Origin: Sporolactobacillus shoreae
GTDB lineage: Bacteria; Bacillota; Bacilli; Bacillales; Sporolactobacillaceae
Assembly: GCF_004684935.1 (NCBI RefSeq)
Contig: NZ_SRJD01000005.1
Span: 1-64,000 of the forward strand
Length of the DNA stretch: 64,000 bases
Reading direction: 5' to 3'
Of this stretch, positions 52,304 to 60,784 are shown piece by piece. The notes under the pieces are model-generated. The model searched no databases and was not told the DNA's origin. It saw nothing but the letters and a program-made list of their open reading frames with translations. Every line of letters starts with the position of its first letter. The first letter of the stretch is position 1. A program made the translations under genes and the position numbers.

Positions 52304-53194
52304 GTGAAAAAATCCGCTTTTATTAAACTGAGCGTCGCTATGACAATCTTCGGGTCGATCGGTTTCTTCTCGCGGCTGACAGGCCTGCCGTCATTGGAAC
52401 TTGTCTTTGTCCGCTGCATCAGCGCAACTGTATTTCTTAGTGCCTACTGGTTGATCAGTGGCCAATATAAGCACGAATCCTGGCAAAAAAAAGAAATGGC
52501 GACGATCATCATTGGCGGTGTTTTCCTTGTCCTGAACTGGATCTTTTTCTTTGCCGCCTTCGAAAAAACGGCAATCACGATCGCCATTTCCATCTATAAT
52601 CTGGCTCCGATACTTGTTTTGGTGATCGGCTGGATCTTTTTCAGGGACCGGATTAGAATCCTTGGCATTCTGGCCGTTGTTCTTGCTTTTGTCGGCACTG
52701 TGCTGATCTCTGGTGTCAGCCTGGGCGATCTGACCTCGGGGAAGTCGGCGACCGGACCGCTTCTCGCATTGGCCGCCGCTTGCCTCTATGCGCTCGTGAT
52801 CATCACCGGAAAATATATTAAAAAGGCCAGCCCCTACCTGGTGACAATTCTTCAGACTTTTATCGGCGTCCTCATGCTGATTCCTTTTGTTCACTACTCT
52901 TTATACATGCATCTGACCGCGGCGAACTGGTTCTACAGCATATTTACCGGTGTCGTTCACACAGGCATCGTTTATCTGCTGTTTTATGGAAGCATTCGCT
53001 CGCTTCCAACACCTGTCATTTCCGCACTGACCTATCTGGACCCGCTCGTCGCCATCCTGCTTGATATTTTTATCACGGGATTTGTGCCCTCTTACCTCCA
53101 GATTCTGGGCATTCTGCTGATTTTTATCGCAATCTCCTATACGCTGATCAAACACGAGCCCGCAACAAGCAAGAATAAAAGTGTTACAGGTTAA
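52304..53194 (+). CDS. EamA/DMT family transporter
   Basis: A 296-residue membrane protein with ten hydrophobic segments in two EamA repeats, the drug/metabolite transporter superfamily. The first repeat has AMTIFGSIGFFSRLTGLPSL and the second has YLDPLVAILLDIF, a conserved EamA block. The substrate is unknown, often an amino acid or metabolite. GGAGG before GTG 52304 is preferred to the longer frame from 52217, whose N-terminus is polar and not conserved. Confidence 0.88.
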   Translation: MKKSAFIKLSVAMTIFGSIGFFSRLTGLPSLELVFVRCISATVFLSAYWLISGQYKHESWQKKEMATIIIGGVFLVLNWIFFFAAFEKTAITIAISIYNLAPILVLVIGWIFFRDRIRILGILAVVLAFVGTVLISGVSLGDLTSGKSATGPLLALAAACLYALVIITGKYIKKASPYLVTILQTFIGVLMLIPFVHYSLYMHLTAANWFYSIFTGVVHTGIVYLLFYGSIRSLPTPVISALTYLDPLVAILLDIFITGFVPSYLQILGILLIFIAISYTLIKHEPATSKNKSVTG

Positions 53195-53197
53195 TGC

Positions 53198-53237
53198 AAA
53201 GAAAGCAGCGCCCGATGAGGCACTGCTTTCTTTTTTA
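53198..53237. terminator. Bidirectional terminator
   Basis: AAAGAAAGCAG..GCC and GGC..CTGCTTTCTTTTTT pair with one small internal loop. It sits between the EamA gene and the convergent LOG-family gene and overlaps the end of the latter. Confidence 0.75.
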
Positions 53238-53807
53238 CCTTGATTCATAGGTTTTAACTTTTGGAGGAATATAGCTTTCAAACTGCCGTTCGATCGATTC
53301 AATGAAATCGGCAATGATGATTTTGTTTCTGTTTTCACTGCTCAGAAACTGTGAATGGACCATTTGATCGAGAAATACGGTTAGTAAATCGTAGTAGCCT
53401 CCAATATTATAAAAAGCACACGGCTTCCGATGCAGCCCGATTTGTCCCCAGGTGATGGCTTCGAAAATCTCTTCCATCGTACCAGTACCGCCTGGCAAAG
53501 CGATAAATCCGTCCGCCAGTTCCATCATTTTCGCCTTTCTCTCATGCATCGATGACACGACATAGAGCTCCGATAAGTGAGAATGCGCAATCTCCCGCTG
53601 TTGCAGCAGTTCGGGAATGACCCCGATCACCTTTCCTCCCCTTTCAAGAACCGCATCCGCGCATGCGCCCATTAGTCCTACTGTAGCCCCACCATAGACT
53701 AACTCAATTTCACGATCAGCCAGCCAATAGCCCAGTTGTCTTGCCTTATCCAGATAGATAGCCTTGTCACCACTGCTTGAACCACAGAAAACAGCCACTC
53801 TTTTCAT
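53235..53807 (-). CDS. LOG-family nucleotide phosphoribohydrolase
   Basis: A 190-residue Rossmann-fold protein of the LOG (TIGR00730) family. The motif PGGTGTMEEIFEAITWGQIG carries the nucleotide-binding and catalytic Glu/Arg region, and VYGGATVGLMG is conserved. The family hydrolyses nucleoside 5'-monophosphates (in plants, cytokinin activation). AGAGGTG places the start at ATG 53807 rather than 53846. Confidence 0.93.
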   Translation of the reverse strand: MKRVAVFCGSSSGDKAIYLDKARQLGYWLADREIELVYGGATVGLMGACADAVLERGGKVIGVIPELLQQREIAHSHLSELYVVSSMHERKAKMMELADGFIALPGGTGTMEEIFEAITWGQIGLHRKPCAFYNIGGYYDLLTVFLDQMVHSQFLSSENRNKIIIADFIESIERQFESYIPPKVKTYESR

Positions 53808-53962
53808 TATTGCACCTCTATTATTCAATATATAGTAATTAAACATTTAATAAACGCCATATATAGTATCATAATTTTTAAAGACAAACTACCCTTCTCT
53901 TTTCTTTGATCGCTGAAAAATAGAGTTTAAGTATTACAGTAGAAAATGCCGAGTGAGGTCCA

Positions 53963-53991
53963 TTGATAACTAACTAACGTTAGTTTATAAT
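53963..53991 (+). promoter_or_regulatory. TetR gene promoter with operator in the spacer
   Basis: TTGATA (53963-53968), a 17-base spacer and TATAAT (53986-53991) form a strong promoter. The spacer contains the perfect palindrome AACTAACGTTAGTT (53972-53985), a typical TetR-family operator position for repression. Confidence 0.75.
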
Positions 53992-54022
53992 TAAATCTGG
54001 AAGCAAGAAAAGGAGGATGATA

Positions 54023-54640
54023 ATGAGTACAAAGCAAGACATTTTCGATTGCGCTCTCGCTCTTTTTTCGGAAAAAGGGTATAACGGTGTGTCCATGCGT
54101 GATATTGCACAGAAAGTCGGTATTAAAGGAAGCTCAATTTATAACCACTATCAGGGGAAAAAGGCGATCATGGATGATATTTGCCAAACCTTTGTGAACA
54201 CACTAGCTTTTTCGCGGCCTCCTCTGGCTGAAATTGAAAAAAAGATGGAGACGATGACCGCCGGAGAAGTAATTAAATCCTTAATTATCGCTTATGGTAC
54301 ACGGATTAACGAGAAATGGACACAGATGGCCCGTGTCATTTTTTCAGAGCATTTCTACAACGATGCTGCGGGAAAAATTTTTCTTGAAGAACTGATTAAC
54401 AATAACGTTTCTTATTATGTATCTATTCTGGCAGAGATGAAGCGTAAGGGAAAAATTAAAGAGATTGATAAATTGCTGGTCGCAACCCTTTTCAATAATG
54501 AACAAGTGATGCTGTCTATGCAGTACGCGCATTGCCGCACAAGCGAAGAGAGGAAAAAGCTTGCGGATCTGATGATGCAAAGCGCAGATTATTTTTTTAA
54601 TCCATTGGAGGCGAAGAAAGATGCAAGCAGCAAGCAGTAA
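54023..54640 (+). CDS. TetR-family transcriptional regulator
   Basis: A 205-residue repressor with an N-terminal helix-turn-helix (IFDCALALFSEKGYNGVSMR then DIAQKVGIKGSSIYNHYQGK) and a helical ligand-binding domain. A palindrome lies in its own promoter spacer. GGAGG touches an earlier ATG (54017), so ATG 54023 is preferred. The following membrane gene overlaps its end by 20 bases, so the two form an operon and the regulator probably controls it. Confidence 0.92.
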   Translation: MSTKQDIFDCALALFSEKGYNGVSMRDIAQKVGIKGSSIYNHYQGKKAIMDDICQTFVNTLAFSRPPLAEIEKKMETMTAGEVIKSLIIAYGTRINEKWTQMARVIFSEHFYNDAAGKIFLEELINNNVSYYVSILAEMKRKGKIKEIDKLLVATLFNNEQVMLSMQYAHCRTSEERKKLADLMMQSADYFFNPLEAKKDASSKQ

Positions 54641-55088
54641 AAAAAACATATCCTGTTATGTCCTGATCGTTTTGCACTTCTTACTTGGTATCGGAGCATT
54701 CATCGGCGGTGGATTATTAATTCTTGCTCCGGACGGATCGCTTCTCAGCATGCCGCTTTCACTCCTGAAATACAGTTCGTTTCACTCTTTTTTAATCCCG
54801 GGAACCATCTTATTTCTCGTACTGGGCGTTTATCCCCTGCTTGTCGCCATTTTTTTGATCATTGAAAAGCCATTTTCTGCGGCGGATGTCTTTAATTTAT
54901 ATAAGGAGACGCATTGGGCCTGGAGCCACTCGCTTTATATCGGATTTATCCTGATTGTCTGGCTTACGGTGGAAATCTATATCCTGCAGGGGATTGGCAT
55001 TGTTCATGTCATCTATATGTTTCTTGCACTGGCCATTCAGGCGGTTACCCTTCTGCCATCGGTAAAAGGACATTATACCTATTCGTAA
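54621..55088 (+). CDS. Four-helix membrane protein in a TetR operon
   Basis: A 155-residue integral membrane protein with four hydrophobic segments (about 12-35, 58-82, 101-121 and 126-146). I do not recognise a named family, though FLIPGTILFLVLGVYPLLVA resembles the small membrane proteins often co-transcribed with TetR regulators. GGAGGCGAAGAAAG precedes ATG 54621, inside the TetR gene. Its role is unknown; efflux or stress response is only a guess from the context. Confidence 0.8.
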   Translation: MQAASSKKNISCYVLIVLHFLLGIGAFIGGGLLILAPDGSLLSMPLSLLKYSSFHSFLIPGTILFLVLGVYPLLVAIFLIIEKPFSAADVFNLYKETHWAWSHSLYIGFILIVWLTVEIYILQGIGIVHVIYMFLALAIQAVTLLPSVKGHYTYS

Positions 55089-55118
55089 ATAAAATCAATG
55101 TTCAGTATTTTTGAAACA

Positions 55119-55154
55119 TGAGCGGGAACTTATCTTAAGTGCCTGCCCATGTTC
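55119..55154. terminator. Bidirectional terminator-like hairpin
   Basis: AAACATGAGCGGG pairs with CCTGCCCATGTTCGTTT (imperfectly) around a short loop, between convergent genes. Confidence 0.55.
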
Positions 55155-55159
55155 GTTTC

Positions 55160-55552
55160 TCATTCAATATTAAGTTGCCGCTCCTGCTCTTGTTTCTGCT
55201 GCCTGACCTGCGCAGAATACTTTTTCCCCCACGCTCTCATATTTATAATGATCGGCGACAATGTTAATCCAAATTCTGTTAAAGAATATTCTACTTTCGG
55301 CGGAACGACCGGATAGACTTCCCGATGAACGATTCCGTCATTCTCCAGTTCCCGGAGCTGCAGCGTCAGCATGCGTTGCGTGATTCCGGGAATTAGTCGT
55401 CTAAATTCATTGAACCGCCGTGTTTCATGAAGCAAATGAAAAAGAATCACCCCCTTCCACTTACCTCCGATGATATCCAATGTCACTTCAACCGGACAAG
55501 CATATTCGAGGCTGTCCGTACACCTGCCATAGCCTTCTTTTCGATTTCGCAT
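55160..55552 (-). CDS. HxlR-family transcriptional regulator
   Basis: A 130-residue MarR-like regulator of the HxlR family: [56 protein letters not shown] and VEYSLTEFG. The conserved N-terminal cysteine (in YACPVEV) is the redox-sensing residue in HypR/YodB-type members. It diverges from a quinone-reductase-like gene, the usual arrangement, and probably controls it. AAAAGGAGG precedes the ATG. Confidence 0.93.
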   Translation of the reverse strand: MRNRKEGYGRCTDSLEYACPVEVTLDIIGGKWKGVILFHLLHETRRFNEFRRLIPGITQRMLTLQLRELENDGIVHREVYPVVPPKVEYSLTEFGLTLSPIIINMRAWGKKYSAQVRQQKQEQERQLNIE

Positions 55553-55564
55553 GGTATGCCTCCT

Positions 55565-55615
55565 TTTGATCAGTATACATAGTGATACTATACCACATCA
55601 TTGTGCGTACTTATA
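55565..55615. promoter_or_regulatory. Divergent HxlR control region
   Basis: AGTAT-ACATAGTG-ATACT (about 55572-55589) is an inverted repeat, and TGTGCGTACTT (55602-55612) is identical to an 11-mer upstream of the aldo/keto reductase at 3797-3807. Either could be the HxlR operator. Confidence 0.4.
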
Positions 55616-55680
55616 TTTAATAGACTTATATCTTATATTAATACTGTAGAAAAAAAACGAAATCAAAAGGAGAAAACATC

Positions 55681-56703
55681 ATGACCGAAATGAAAGCCGT
55701 TGGATTGTATCACTACCTCCCCATCAGTGACCCTGAAAGTCTGATTGACGTGACTCTGCCTAAGCCGAAAGCTGAGGGGCATGATCTTCTAGTTAAAGTA
55801 AAAGCGATCTCTGTTAATCCGGTTGATGTAAAAGTCAGAGCCCCAAAGGATAAGACAGAACAGACACCCAAAATATTGGGCTGGGATGTTGCAGGCGTTG
55901 TTGAAGAAGTCGGTGAGGCTGTCACTCTTTTTCAGCCGGGTGATGAAGTCTATTATGCCGGATCGATTAACCGTCAGGGATGCTATAGCGAGTACCATCT
56001 TGTAGAAGAAAGCATTGTCGCAAAAAAGCCCGCTTCACTTAGCTTCGCGGAAGCGGCTGCGCTGCCTCTGACAACGATTACAGCGTGGGAAGCCCTGTTT
56101 GACCGCCTCGGTGTTTCCAAATCAAAGGAAGATAACAAAGGAAAGTCCATTCTGATCATCAATGCGGCCGGTGGTGTGGGCTCAATTGCCACTCAGCTCG
56201 CAAACTATTTTGGATTAACGGTCATTGGCACAGCATCCAGGCCCGAGACTGAAGCATGGGCAAAGCAGCATGGCACTCACATCGTCATTAATCATCATGA
56301 AGCTTTTCCTCCGCAGCTTGAAAAGGAAGGAATCTCAGCCGTCGACTATATTTTATGTCTGCATTCAACCGACAAACATTGGGACAATATGGCTCAGGCT
56401 ATTGCGCCTCAGGGACATATTGCATCAATCGTTGAAACGGAAGAGCCGCATGATCTGGGTCTATTAAAGAGTAAAAGTGTTTCGTTTGCATGGGAATTTA
56501 TGTTTACGCGGGCGCTTTATCAGACAGAGGACCGTATCGAACAGCATCGGTTACTTGATGATGTAGCCAAACTGGTTGATCAGGGGATCATTAAGACCAC
56601 AATCAATAAGCAGCTGCAAGGTATTAATGCGGAAACGCTTCGTGAAGCGCATCAAATCGTTGAATCGAATAAAATGATCGGGAAATTGGTCGTTATCGAG
56701 TAA
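55681..56703 (+). CDS. Zinc-type alcohol dehydrogenase/quinone oxidoreductase family protein
   Basis: A 340-residue medium-chain dehydrogenase. VISVNPVDVKVR-like and ILGWDVAGVVEEVGE blocks make the GroES-like domain, and IINAAGGVGSIATQLANYFG the nucleotide-binding motif AAGGVGS. The structural zinc cysteines are absent, so it is a zeta-crystallin/quinone oxidoreductase-like enzyme using NADPH. Control by the divergent HxlR regulator suggests a role in quinone or electrophile detoxification. AAAAGGAG precedes ATG 55681. Confidence 0.92.
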   Translation: MTEMKAVGLYHYLPISDPESLIDVTLPKPKAEGHDLLVKVKAISVNPVDVKVRAPKDKTEQTPKILGWDVAGVVEEVGEAVTLFQPGDEVYYAGSINRQGCYSEYHLVEESIVAKKPASLSFAEAAALPLTTITAWEALFDRLGVSKSKEDNKGKSILIINAAGGVGSIATQLANYFGLTVIGTASRPETEAWAKQHGTHIVINHHEAFPPQLEKEGISAVDYILCLHSTDKHWDNMAQAIAPQGHIASIVETEEPHDLGLLKSKSVSFAWEFMFTRALYQTEDRIEQHRLLDDVAKLVDQGIIKTTINKQLQGINAETLREAHQIVESNKMIGKLVVIE

Positions 56704-56731
56704 AGTATAAAATCTCATATATACACGGATA

Positions 56732-56783
56732 TAAAAAGCTTGACCAAAGCAGAGGTTCTCCTCTCTCCGATCAAGCTTTTTAT
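56732..56783 (+). terminator. Terminator of the dehydrogenase gene
   Basis: AAAAAGCTTGA and TCAAGCTTTTT pair, with an inner GAGG/CCTC stem, 30 bases after the stop codon. Confidence 0.8.
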
Positions 56784-56893
56784 TTACATAGATACGATGA
56801 AAATATGGTTATTCGTTGTCAGTGAACAAAAGGATCAACCATCACTTAATTTAAATCAATGCAGTCAATTTTCCGGTTATACAAATCAGCAAT

Positions 56894-57070
56894 TTAAAGC
56901 AGAGCGAACGAGTTCACGATAGCTGTCATAATAGCAGAGCAGCCAAACAGGATCACCCACCATGCCCATTTATTTTCAGTGCTTTTAAATTTACCGATAA
57001 GCAGTGAAACAATACCTACAATTAACAATAATACACCTAATATCATTCCTAATATAGGACCTATTTCCAT
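56894..57070 (-). CDS. Small two-helix membrane protein at the end of the bacitracin-type module
   Basis: A 58-residue protein (MEIGPILGMILGVLLLIVGI at its start) with two membrane segments joined by the polar KFKSTENKWAWW loop. AGCAGG lies before ATG 57070. It is on the same strand as the ABC permease and about 200 bases downstream of it, so it may belong to the same transcript. No family was recognised. In size and topology it resembles small immunity or accessory proteins of lantibiotic loci, but that is inference. Confidence 0.7.
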   Translation of the reverse strand: MEIGPILGMILGVLLLIVGIVSLLIGKFKSTENKWAWWVILFGCSAIMTAIVNSFALL

Positions 57071-57272
57071 TTTTTAACCTGCTTTCTTTTACATCCATCT
57101 TGTCGATTTTCTGTATCAATTTCATCGTTATAAAAATACCGTTTAAGGTTTGATCAAAACGTTACTAAAAATGTTAATATACTGTTAATGAAAGAGCTTG
57201 TTTTAAATACTTTTCGACAATTTTAGAGTTATATTATTCCAATAAGCAATTAAACCACTAAACAACTATCAC

Positions 57273-57971
57273 TTAATTTACATCAATACGATCGATCTTT
57301 CGAATTGCTGACGCAACAATACCAAACGCAATCAATGCTAAGCCAAGCGGAATATAAATGATGCTGGCGAGTGAGAAATTCGGTCCCACAGATGAACTCG
57401 TCACCATTACAATCAAAAGTGAGGATACAATCGTTGCCGGTGTGGAATATTTGATCATTCCAAAGTATAAGGGCACAAGTGCCGCCCCTGCCGTTGCCAA
57501 GTTAAATAGTATTAACTTTACTATTGCTGCAAGAAAATCTGCTGGCGTCAAATTCATCACAGAAGTCAAATGGACGATTTGATTCAGTCCGAAAAAACCG
57601 ATGATCACTATAATATTTGAGATTGTCATCGCAATGAACGTCATACAAAAGATAAGAATCAACTTGGCACTCAAAATCTTTTTTCGATTAATTGGGTAGG
57701 AGAACATGACAAGGATCGTCCGATTCTTAAACTCTTCAATGATTATTTTCGCAATAAGCACAGCGGCAAAAACAATAAAGACCCCTCTGACAAAAGCCCC
57801 GATGAACATTAAATAATCTGCGGTATTATTTATTCCTTGCTGTCCGTCGTTCCTTTCCATTATTGGAAGCAGACATGAAAAAACCAGAATGAAGATGGTT
57901 GCAAGAATGGCCCCCTTAACAAACCATCCTAATTTATTTTTTTGCTGCTCAAGCTTTATCAAATGGAACAA
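57273..57971 (-). CDS. ABC-2-type permease (bacitracin/lantibiotic resistance type)
   Basis: A 232-residue permease with six hydrophobic segments. The FKNRTILVMFSYPINRKKIL stretch after helix 2 is typical of BcrB/LanE/LanG-like subunits. It pairs with the ATPase gene just upstream. The start is TTG 57971, six bases after GGAGGAG ATTTCA. It likely expels a membrane-bound or wall-targeting peptide. Confidence 0.9.
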   Translation of the reverse strand: MFHLIKLEQQKNKLGWFVKGAILATIFILVFSCLLPIMERNDGQQGINNTADYLMFIGAFVRGVFIVFAAVLIAKIIIEEFKNRTILVMFSYPINRKKILSAKLILIFCMTFIAMTISNIIVIIGFFGLNQIVHLTSVMNLTPADFLAAIVKLILFNLATAGAALVPLYFGMIKYSTPATIVSSLLIVMVTSSSVGPNFSLASIIYIPLGLALIAFGIVASAIRKIDRIDVN

Positions 57972-58036
57972 TGAAATCTCCTCCTTGATAATTCCGAATG
58001 GGTTGCTGTACCGGACTTCTTTTCTTTATCTGGAAA

Positions 58037-58960
58037 TTAGATTCCTGGCTGATCGAGCTCAACTTTTTTTATGAAATACTCTTCCAGTGTTGTCCGTTTT
58101 CTATCAATTGACTCAATACTAATATCTTCCAGTATTAATGTCTTTGAAATTGTCGATTGAGGCACATCTGTGGCATAGACACGAATGATTTGATCATCGA
58201 CCACCTTAAAGTTATGAATACCGAGTTTATCATGCAGAACCATTGCTGCCTTTTTCTGATGACTTGTCACTAATTCTATATACTCTGTATTTCTCGCCTT
58301 TATCGTATCCATAGACTCTTCTTCAATAAGTTTGCCATTCTTAATGACGCCAATCGTGTCTGCGATCTGTTCAATTTCACCAATAATATGGCTAGAAATC
58401 AAAATGGTCATTCCATACTCTTTATTTAGCATTTTGAATAATTTCCTCATGGCCTTAATTCCGGCGGGATCCAGTCCGTTAATCGGCTCATCTAAAATTA
58501 AAAATTCCGGTTTTGTAATGATTGCTCTTGCGACACAAAGCCGTTGTCTCATTCCTAATGAAAAATTTTTAGGAAGCTTATTTTCTACGTTTTCGAGGCT
58601 AACCTTATCCAAAGCGTCGCGAATAGCCTGTTTGTTATGGTATCCCATGTACGCACAATGCAGTTCTAAATTTTCTAATGCCGTCATTTTTTCATAAAAA
58701 ATGGGATATTCAATCATACTGCCTATTCTCTTTAAAAAATTGAATGAATCATGTTTCAGTGGTTTCCCGAAGATTGTAATCTCTCCATGCGAAGGCTTAA
58801 TCATATTTGTCAGCATCTTCATGATCGTTGACTTACCCGCGCCATTTGGCCCGAGAAATCCGTATATTTCACCTTGTCTAATGTTCATCGTTACATTAGA
58901 TACAACATCCTGCCCTTGAAATGTTTTTGTCAGATTGCTTGTCTGTACAACATAACTCAT
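58037..58960 (-). CDS. ABC ATPase (BcrA-like)
   Basis: A 307-residue ATPase of the BcrA/LanF group: Walker A FLGPNGAGKSTI, signature FSLGMRQRLCVARAI, Walker B LILDEPINGLDP and switch ISSHIIGEIE. The C-terminal 90 residues are a regulatory extension. It confers resistance to bacitracin or lantibiotics in known systems. AGGAGGTTCACA precedes the ATG. It follows the kinase gene after 96 bases that contain a probable response-regulator site. Confidence 0.93.
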   Translation of the reverse strand: MSYVVQTSNLTKTFQGQDVVSNVTMNIRQGEIYGFLGPNGAGKSTIMKMLTNMIKPSHGEITIFGKPLKHDSFNFLKRIGSMIEYPIFYEKMTALENLELHCAYMGYHNKQAIRDALDKVSLENVENKLPKNFSLGMRQRLCVARAIITKPEFLILDEPINGLDPAGIKAMRKLFKMLNKEYGMTILISSHIIGEIEQIADTIGVIKNGKLIEEESMDTIKARNTEYIELVTSHQKKAAMVLHDKLGIHNFKVVDDQIIRVYATDVPQSTISKTLILEDISIESIDRKRTTLEEYFIKKVELDQPGI

Positions 58961-59028
58961 TGTGAACCTCCTCGTTTTGCTAACTGTTTTCAGTGTAACG
59001 AGAGACCGTTGCTTTTTTCTGTCTTGAT

Positions 59029-59046
59029 TCTTACGAAAATCTTAAG
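59029..59046 (-). promoter_or_regulatory. Probable response-regulator binding site before the ABC genes
   Basis: On the minus strand CTTAAGA (59040-59046) and CGTAAGA (59029-59035) repeat directly with an 11-base period, the OmpR-family pattern. A TACACT -10-like box lies about 35 bases further on with a poor -35, consistent with an activator-dependent promoter. Confidence 0.5.
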
Positions 59047-59056
59047 ATGACGATAG

Positions 59057-59992
59057 CTACCTTTTGAGATATTTCAATGAAAATGTAAATGATGTTTTTT
59101 CAAATGGCTTGGATTGTACCGAAATATCTCCTTGCATCTCTTCAATCAGTCTTTTAGTGATCGTTAAGCCCAGACCACTGCCCTGAAATGCTTTGTTTCT
59201 TGACTCTTCAAGTGTGAACATGCGTTCAAACACACTTTCCTGCTCAGTTTCATTAATCCCTTTTCCACGATCTGATATTTCCACATAGACGCGTTCTTCA
59301 TCATAAAATACCTTTAAACTGATCATCTTGCCATCCGCGCCATAGCGAAGGCCATTTGAAATCAGGTTATTTAATACACGGTTTAACGCTTCCTCATTCC
59401 CAAGTGCAAAAAGAGGTTTCTCAGGTATTTCGATAACAGCTTCCAGTCCTTTTGCTTGGATCAAATCATAAAACAATAGAATATTTTTTTTACATATCTC
59501 AGTTAGATTAACTTTATCAAGTGGAATATCTTTATCTCCGGACTCGAGCTTTGCTAAATCAAAAAAAGCATTCATTAACGTAATGAGTTCTAATGTTTTA
59601 TCATGTACTTGTTGCAGCAGACGCGCGCGCTCTTTATCATCAATCTGAGGTTGGCTCTGAAGCATTTCCGTATAGCCTGCGATCACTGTCAGTGGTGTTT
59701 TAAGATCATGAGAGACATTGGCCAGCATACGCTTCATCGAGGTTTCCATTCTTATAAATTGACGTGAATTTTCTTGATTTTCATCTAATAGTTGATTTAA
59801 TTGAACAAGTAACCCAACCAGCTGCTTATCATCTGATACGAGTAGGAGCCGTTCCTTTGACCGCGACATTGTGATCTGCTCAAGCTTATTTGTTATGTAG
59901 ATGAGGTTCTTGTTTCTTATCTTCTTTTGTTGAAATTGATAAATGGTACAGATGAGAAGGATGATAACAATACAACTTAATAATGCGATCAT
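59057..59992 (-). CDS. Sensor histidine kinase
   Basis: A 311-residue kinase with a single N-terminal membrane helix (about 2-20) and no extracytoplasmic domain. The H-box is ANVSHDLKTPLTVIAGY with H95, followed by an N-box (NRVLNNLISNGLRYG) and G-boxes DRGKGI and GSGLGL. Kinases without a sensor domain of this kind usually sense through their ABC transporter partner. Its ATG abuts the response regulator stop. It belongs with the ABC genes downstream. Confidence 0.93.
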   Translation of the reverse strand: MIALLSCIVIILLICTIYQFQQKKIRNKNLIYITNKLEQITMSRSKERLLLVSDDKQLVGLLVQLNQLLDENQENSRQFIRMETSMKRMLANVSHDLKTPLTVIAGYTEMLQSQPQIDDKERARLLQQVHDKTLELITLMNAFFDLAKLESGDKDIPLDKVNLTEICKKNILLFYDLIQAKGLEAVIEIPEKPLFALGNEEALNRVLNNLISNGLRYGADGKMISLKVFYDEERVYVEISDRGKGINETEQESVFERMFTLEESRNKAFQGSGLGLTITKRLIEEMQGDISVQSKPFEKTSFTFSLKYLKR

Positions 59993-60691
59993 TTAAAACT
60001 CTCCCAGTTTGTACCCGATGCCCCATAATGTTTTGATATAGACTGGTTTAGATGGGGTATCTTCAATTTTTTCTCTTAGGCGGCTCATGTGAACGTTAAT
60101 TATATTTTCGTCACCATAGTAATCATCGCCCCAGACTGAACGATAAATTTGTTCTTTTGTAAATACCTTTTTCTGATTGATAAAAAACAAAAGGAGAATC
60201 TTCCATTCCTTTGATGTTAAGTTAATCTCAACACCCTTCTTCGTTAAACGATGATTATCCACATCTAGCACAAGCTCATGGACTGTAATGTTTGATTGAT
60301 TTAATTCAGTCTGACTAACCATGTACTGTGTCGCTCTTCTTATGGCAGCTTTCACTCTTGCTGCAAGCTCAATCATTGAAAATGGTTTGGCAATGTAGTC
60401 ATCCGCGCCAAAACCGAGCCCTAGTGCTTTGTCGACTTCACTATCTTTTGCTGACATAATAATGACTGGAATGTAACTTTTTGTCCTCACAATTTGAAGA
60501 AAGTCCATGCCATTTAACTTCGGCAGCATTATGTCCAACAAGACCAAATCATAATGCGTTCGTTTAAAGATACTCGCTGCTGCCTCGCCATCAAAGGCAC
60601 ATTTAACGTTAAAGCCCTCATTACTTAAATATCTTTTTACCATATCACTAATCGAGCGATCATCTTCAACAAGTAAAATAGTTTTTCGCAA
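59993..60691 (-). CDS. OmpR-family response regulator
   Basis: A 232-residue regulator: receiver domain with acidic pocket E9-D10-D11, phosphorylation site D53 (VLLDIMLPKLNG) and conserved K in YIAKPFS, then a winged-helix Trans_reg_C domain (LTSKEWKILLLFFINQKKVF to GIGYKLGEF). The start is TTG 60691 behind GGGAGGTG. A terminator hairpin ends only about 30 bases upstream, leaving little room for a separate promoter. Confidence 0.93.
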   Translation of the reverse strand: MRKTILLVEDDRSISDMVKRYLSNEGFNVKCAFDGEAAASIFKRTHYDLVLLDIMLPKLNGMDFLQIVRTKSYIPVIIMSAKDSEVDKALGLGFGADDYIAKPFSMIELAARVKAAIRRATQYMVSQTELNQSNITVHELVLDVDNHRLTKKGVEINLTSKEWKILLLFFINQKKVFTKEQIYRSVWGDDYYGDENIINVHMSRLREKIEDTPSKPVYIKTLWGIGYKLGEF

Positions 60692-60721
60692 GAAATTAAA
60701 GCACCTCCCGCTTTCACTTTG

Positions 60722-60764
60722 TAAAAAAAACACCTCTTAAAGTTACAATATCTTAAGAGGTGTT
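60722..60764 (-). terminator. Terminator directly before the response regulator gene
   Basis: Perfect 12-base arms AACACCTCTTAA (60729-60740) and TTAAGAGGTGTT (60753-60764) with eight T after the stem on the minus strand. It follows the L7/L12-like gene and lies about 30 bases from the TTG start of the response regulator. It could act as an attenuator. Confidence 0.85.
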
Positions 60765-60784
60765 CTCCCACAATATTTTTTCAT

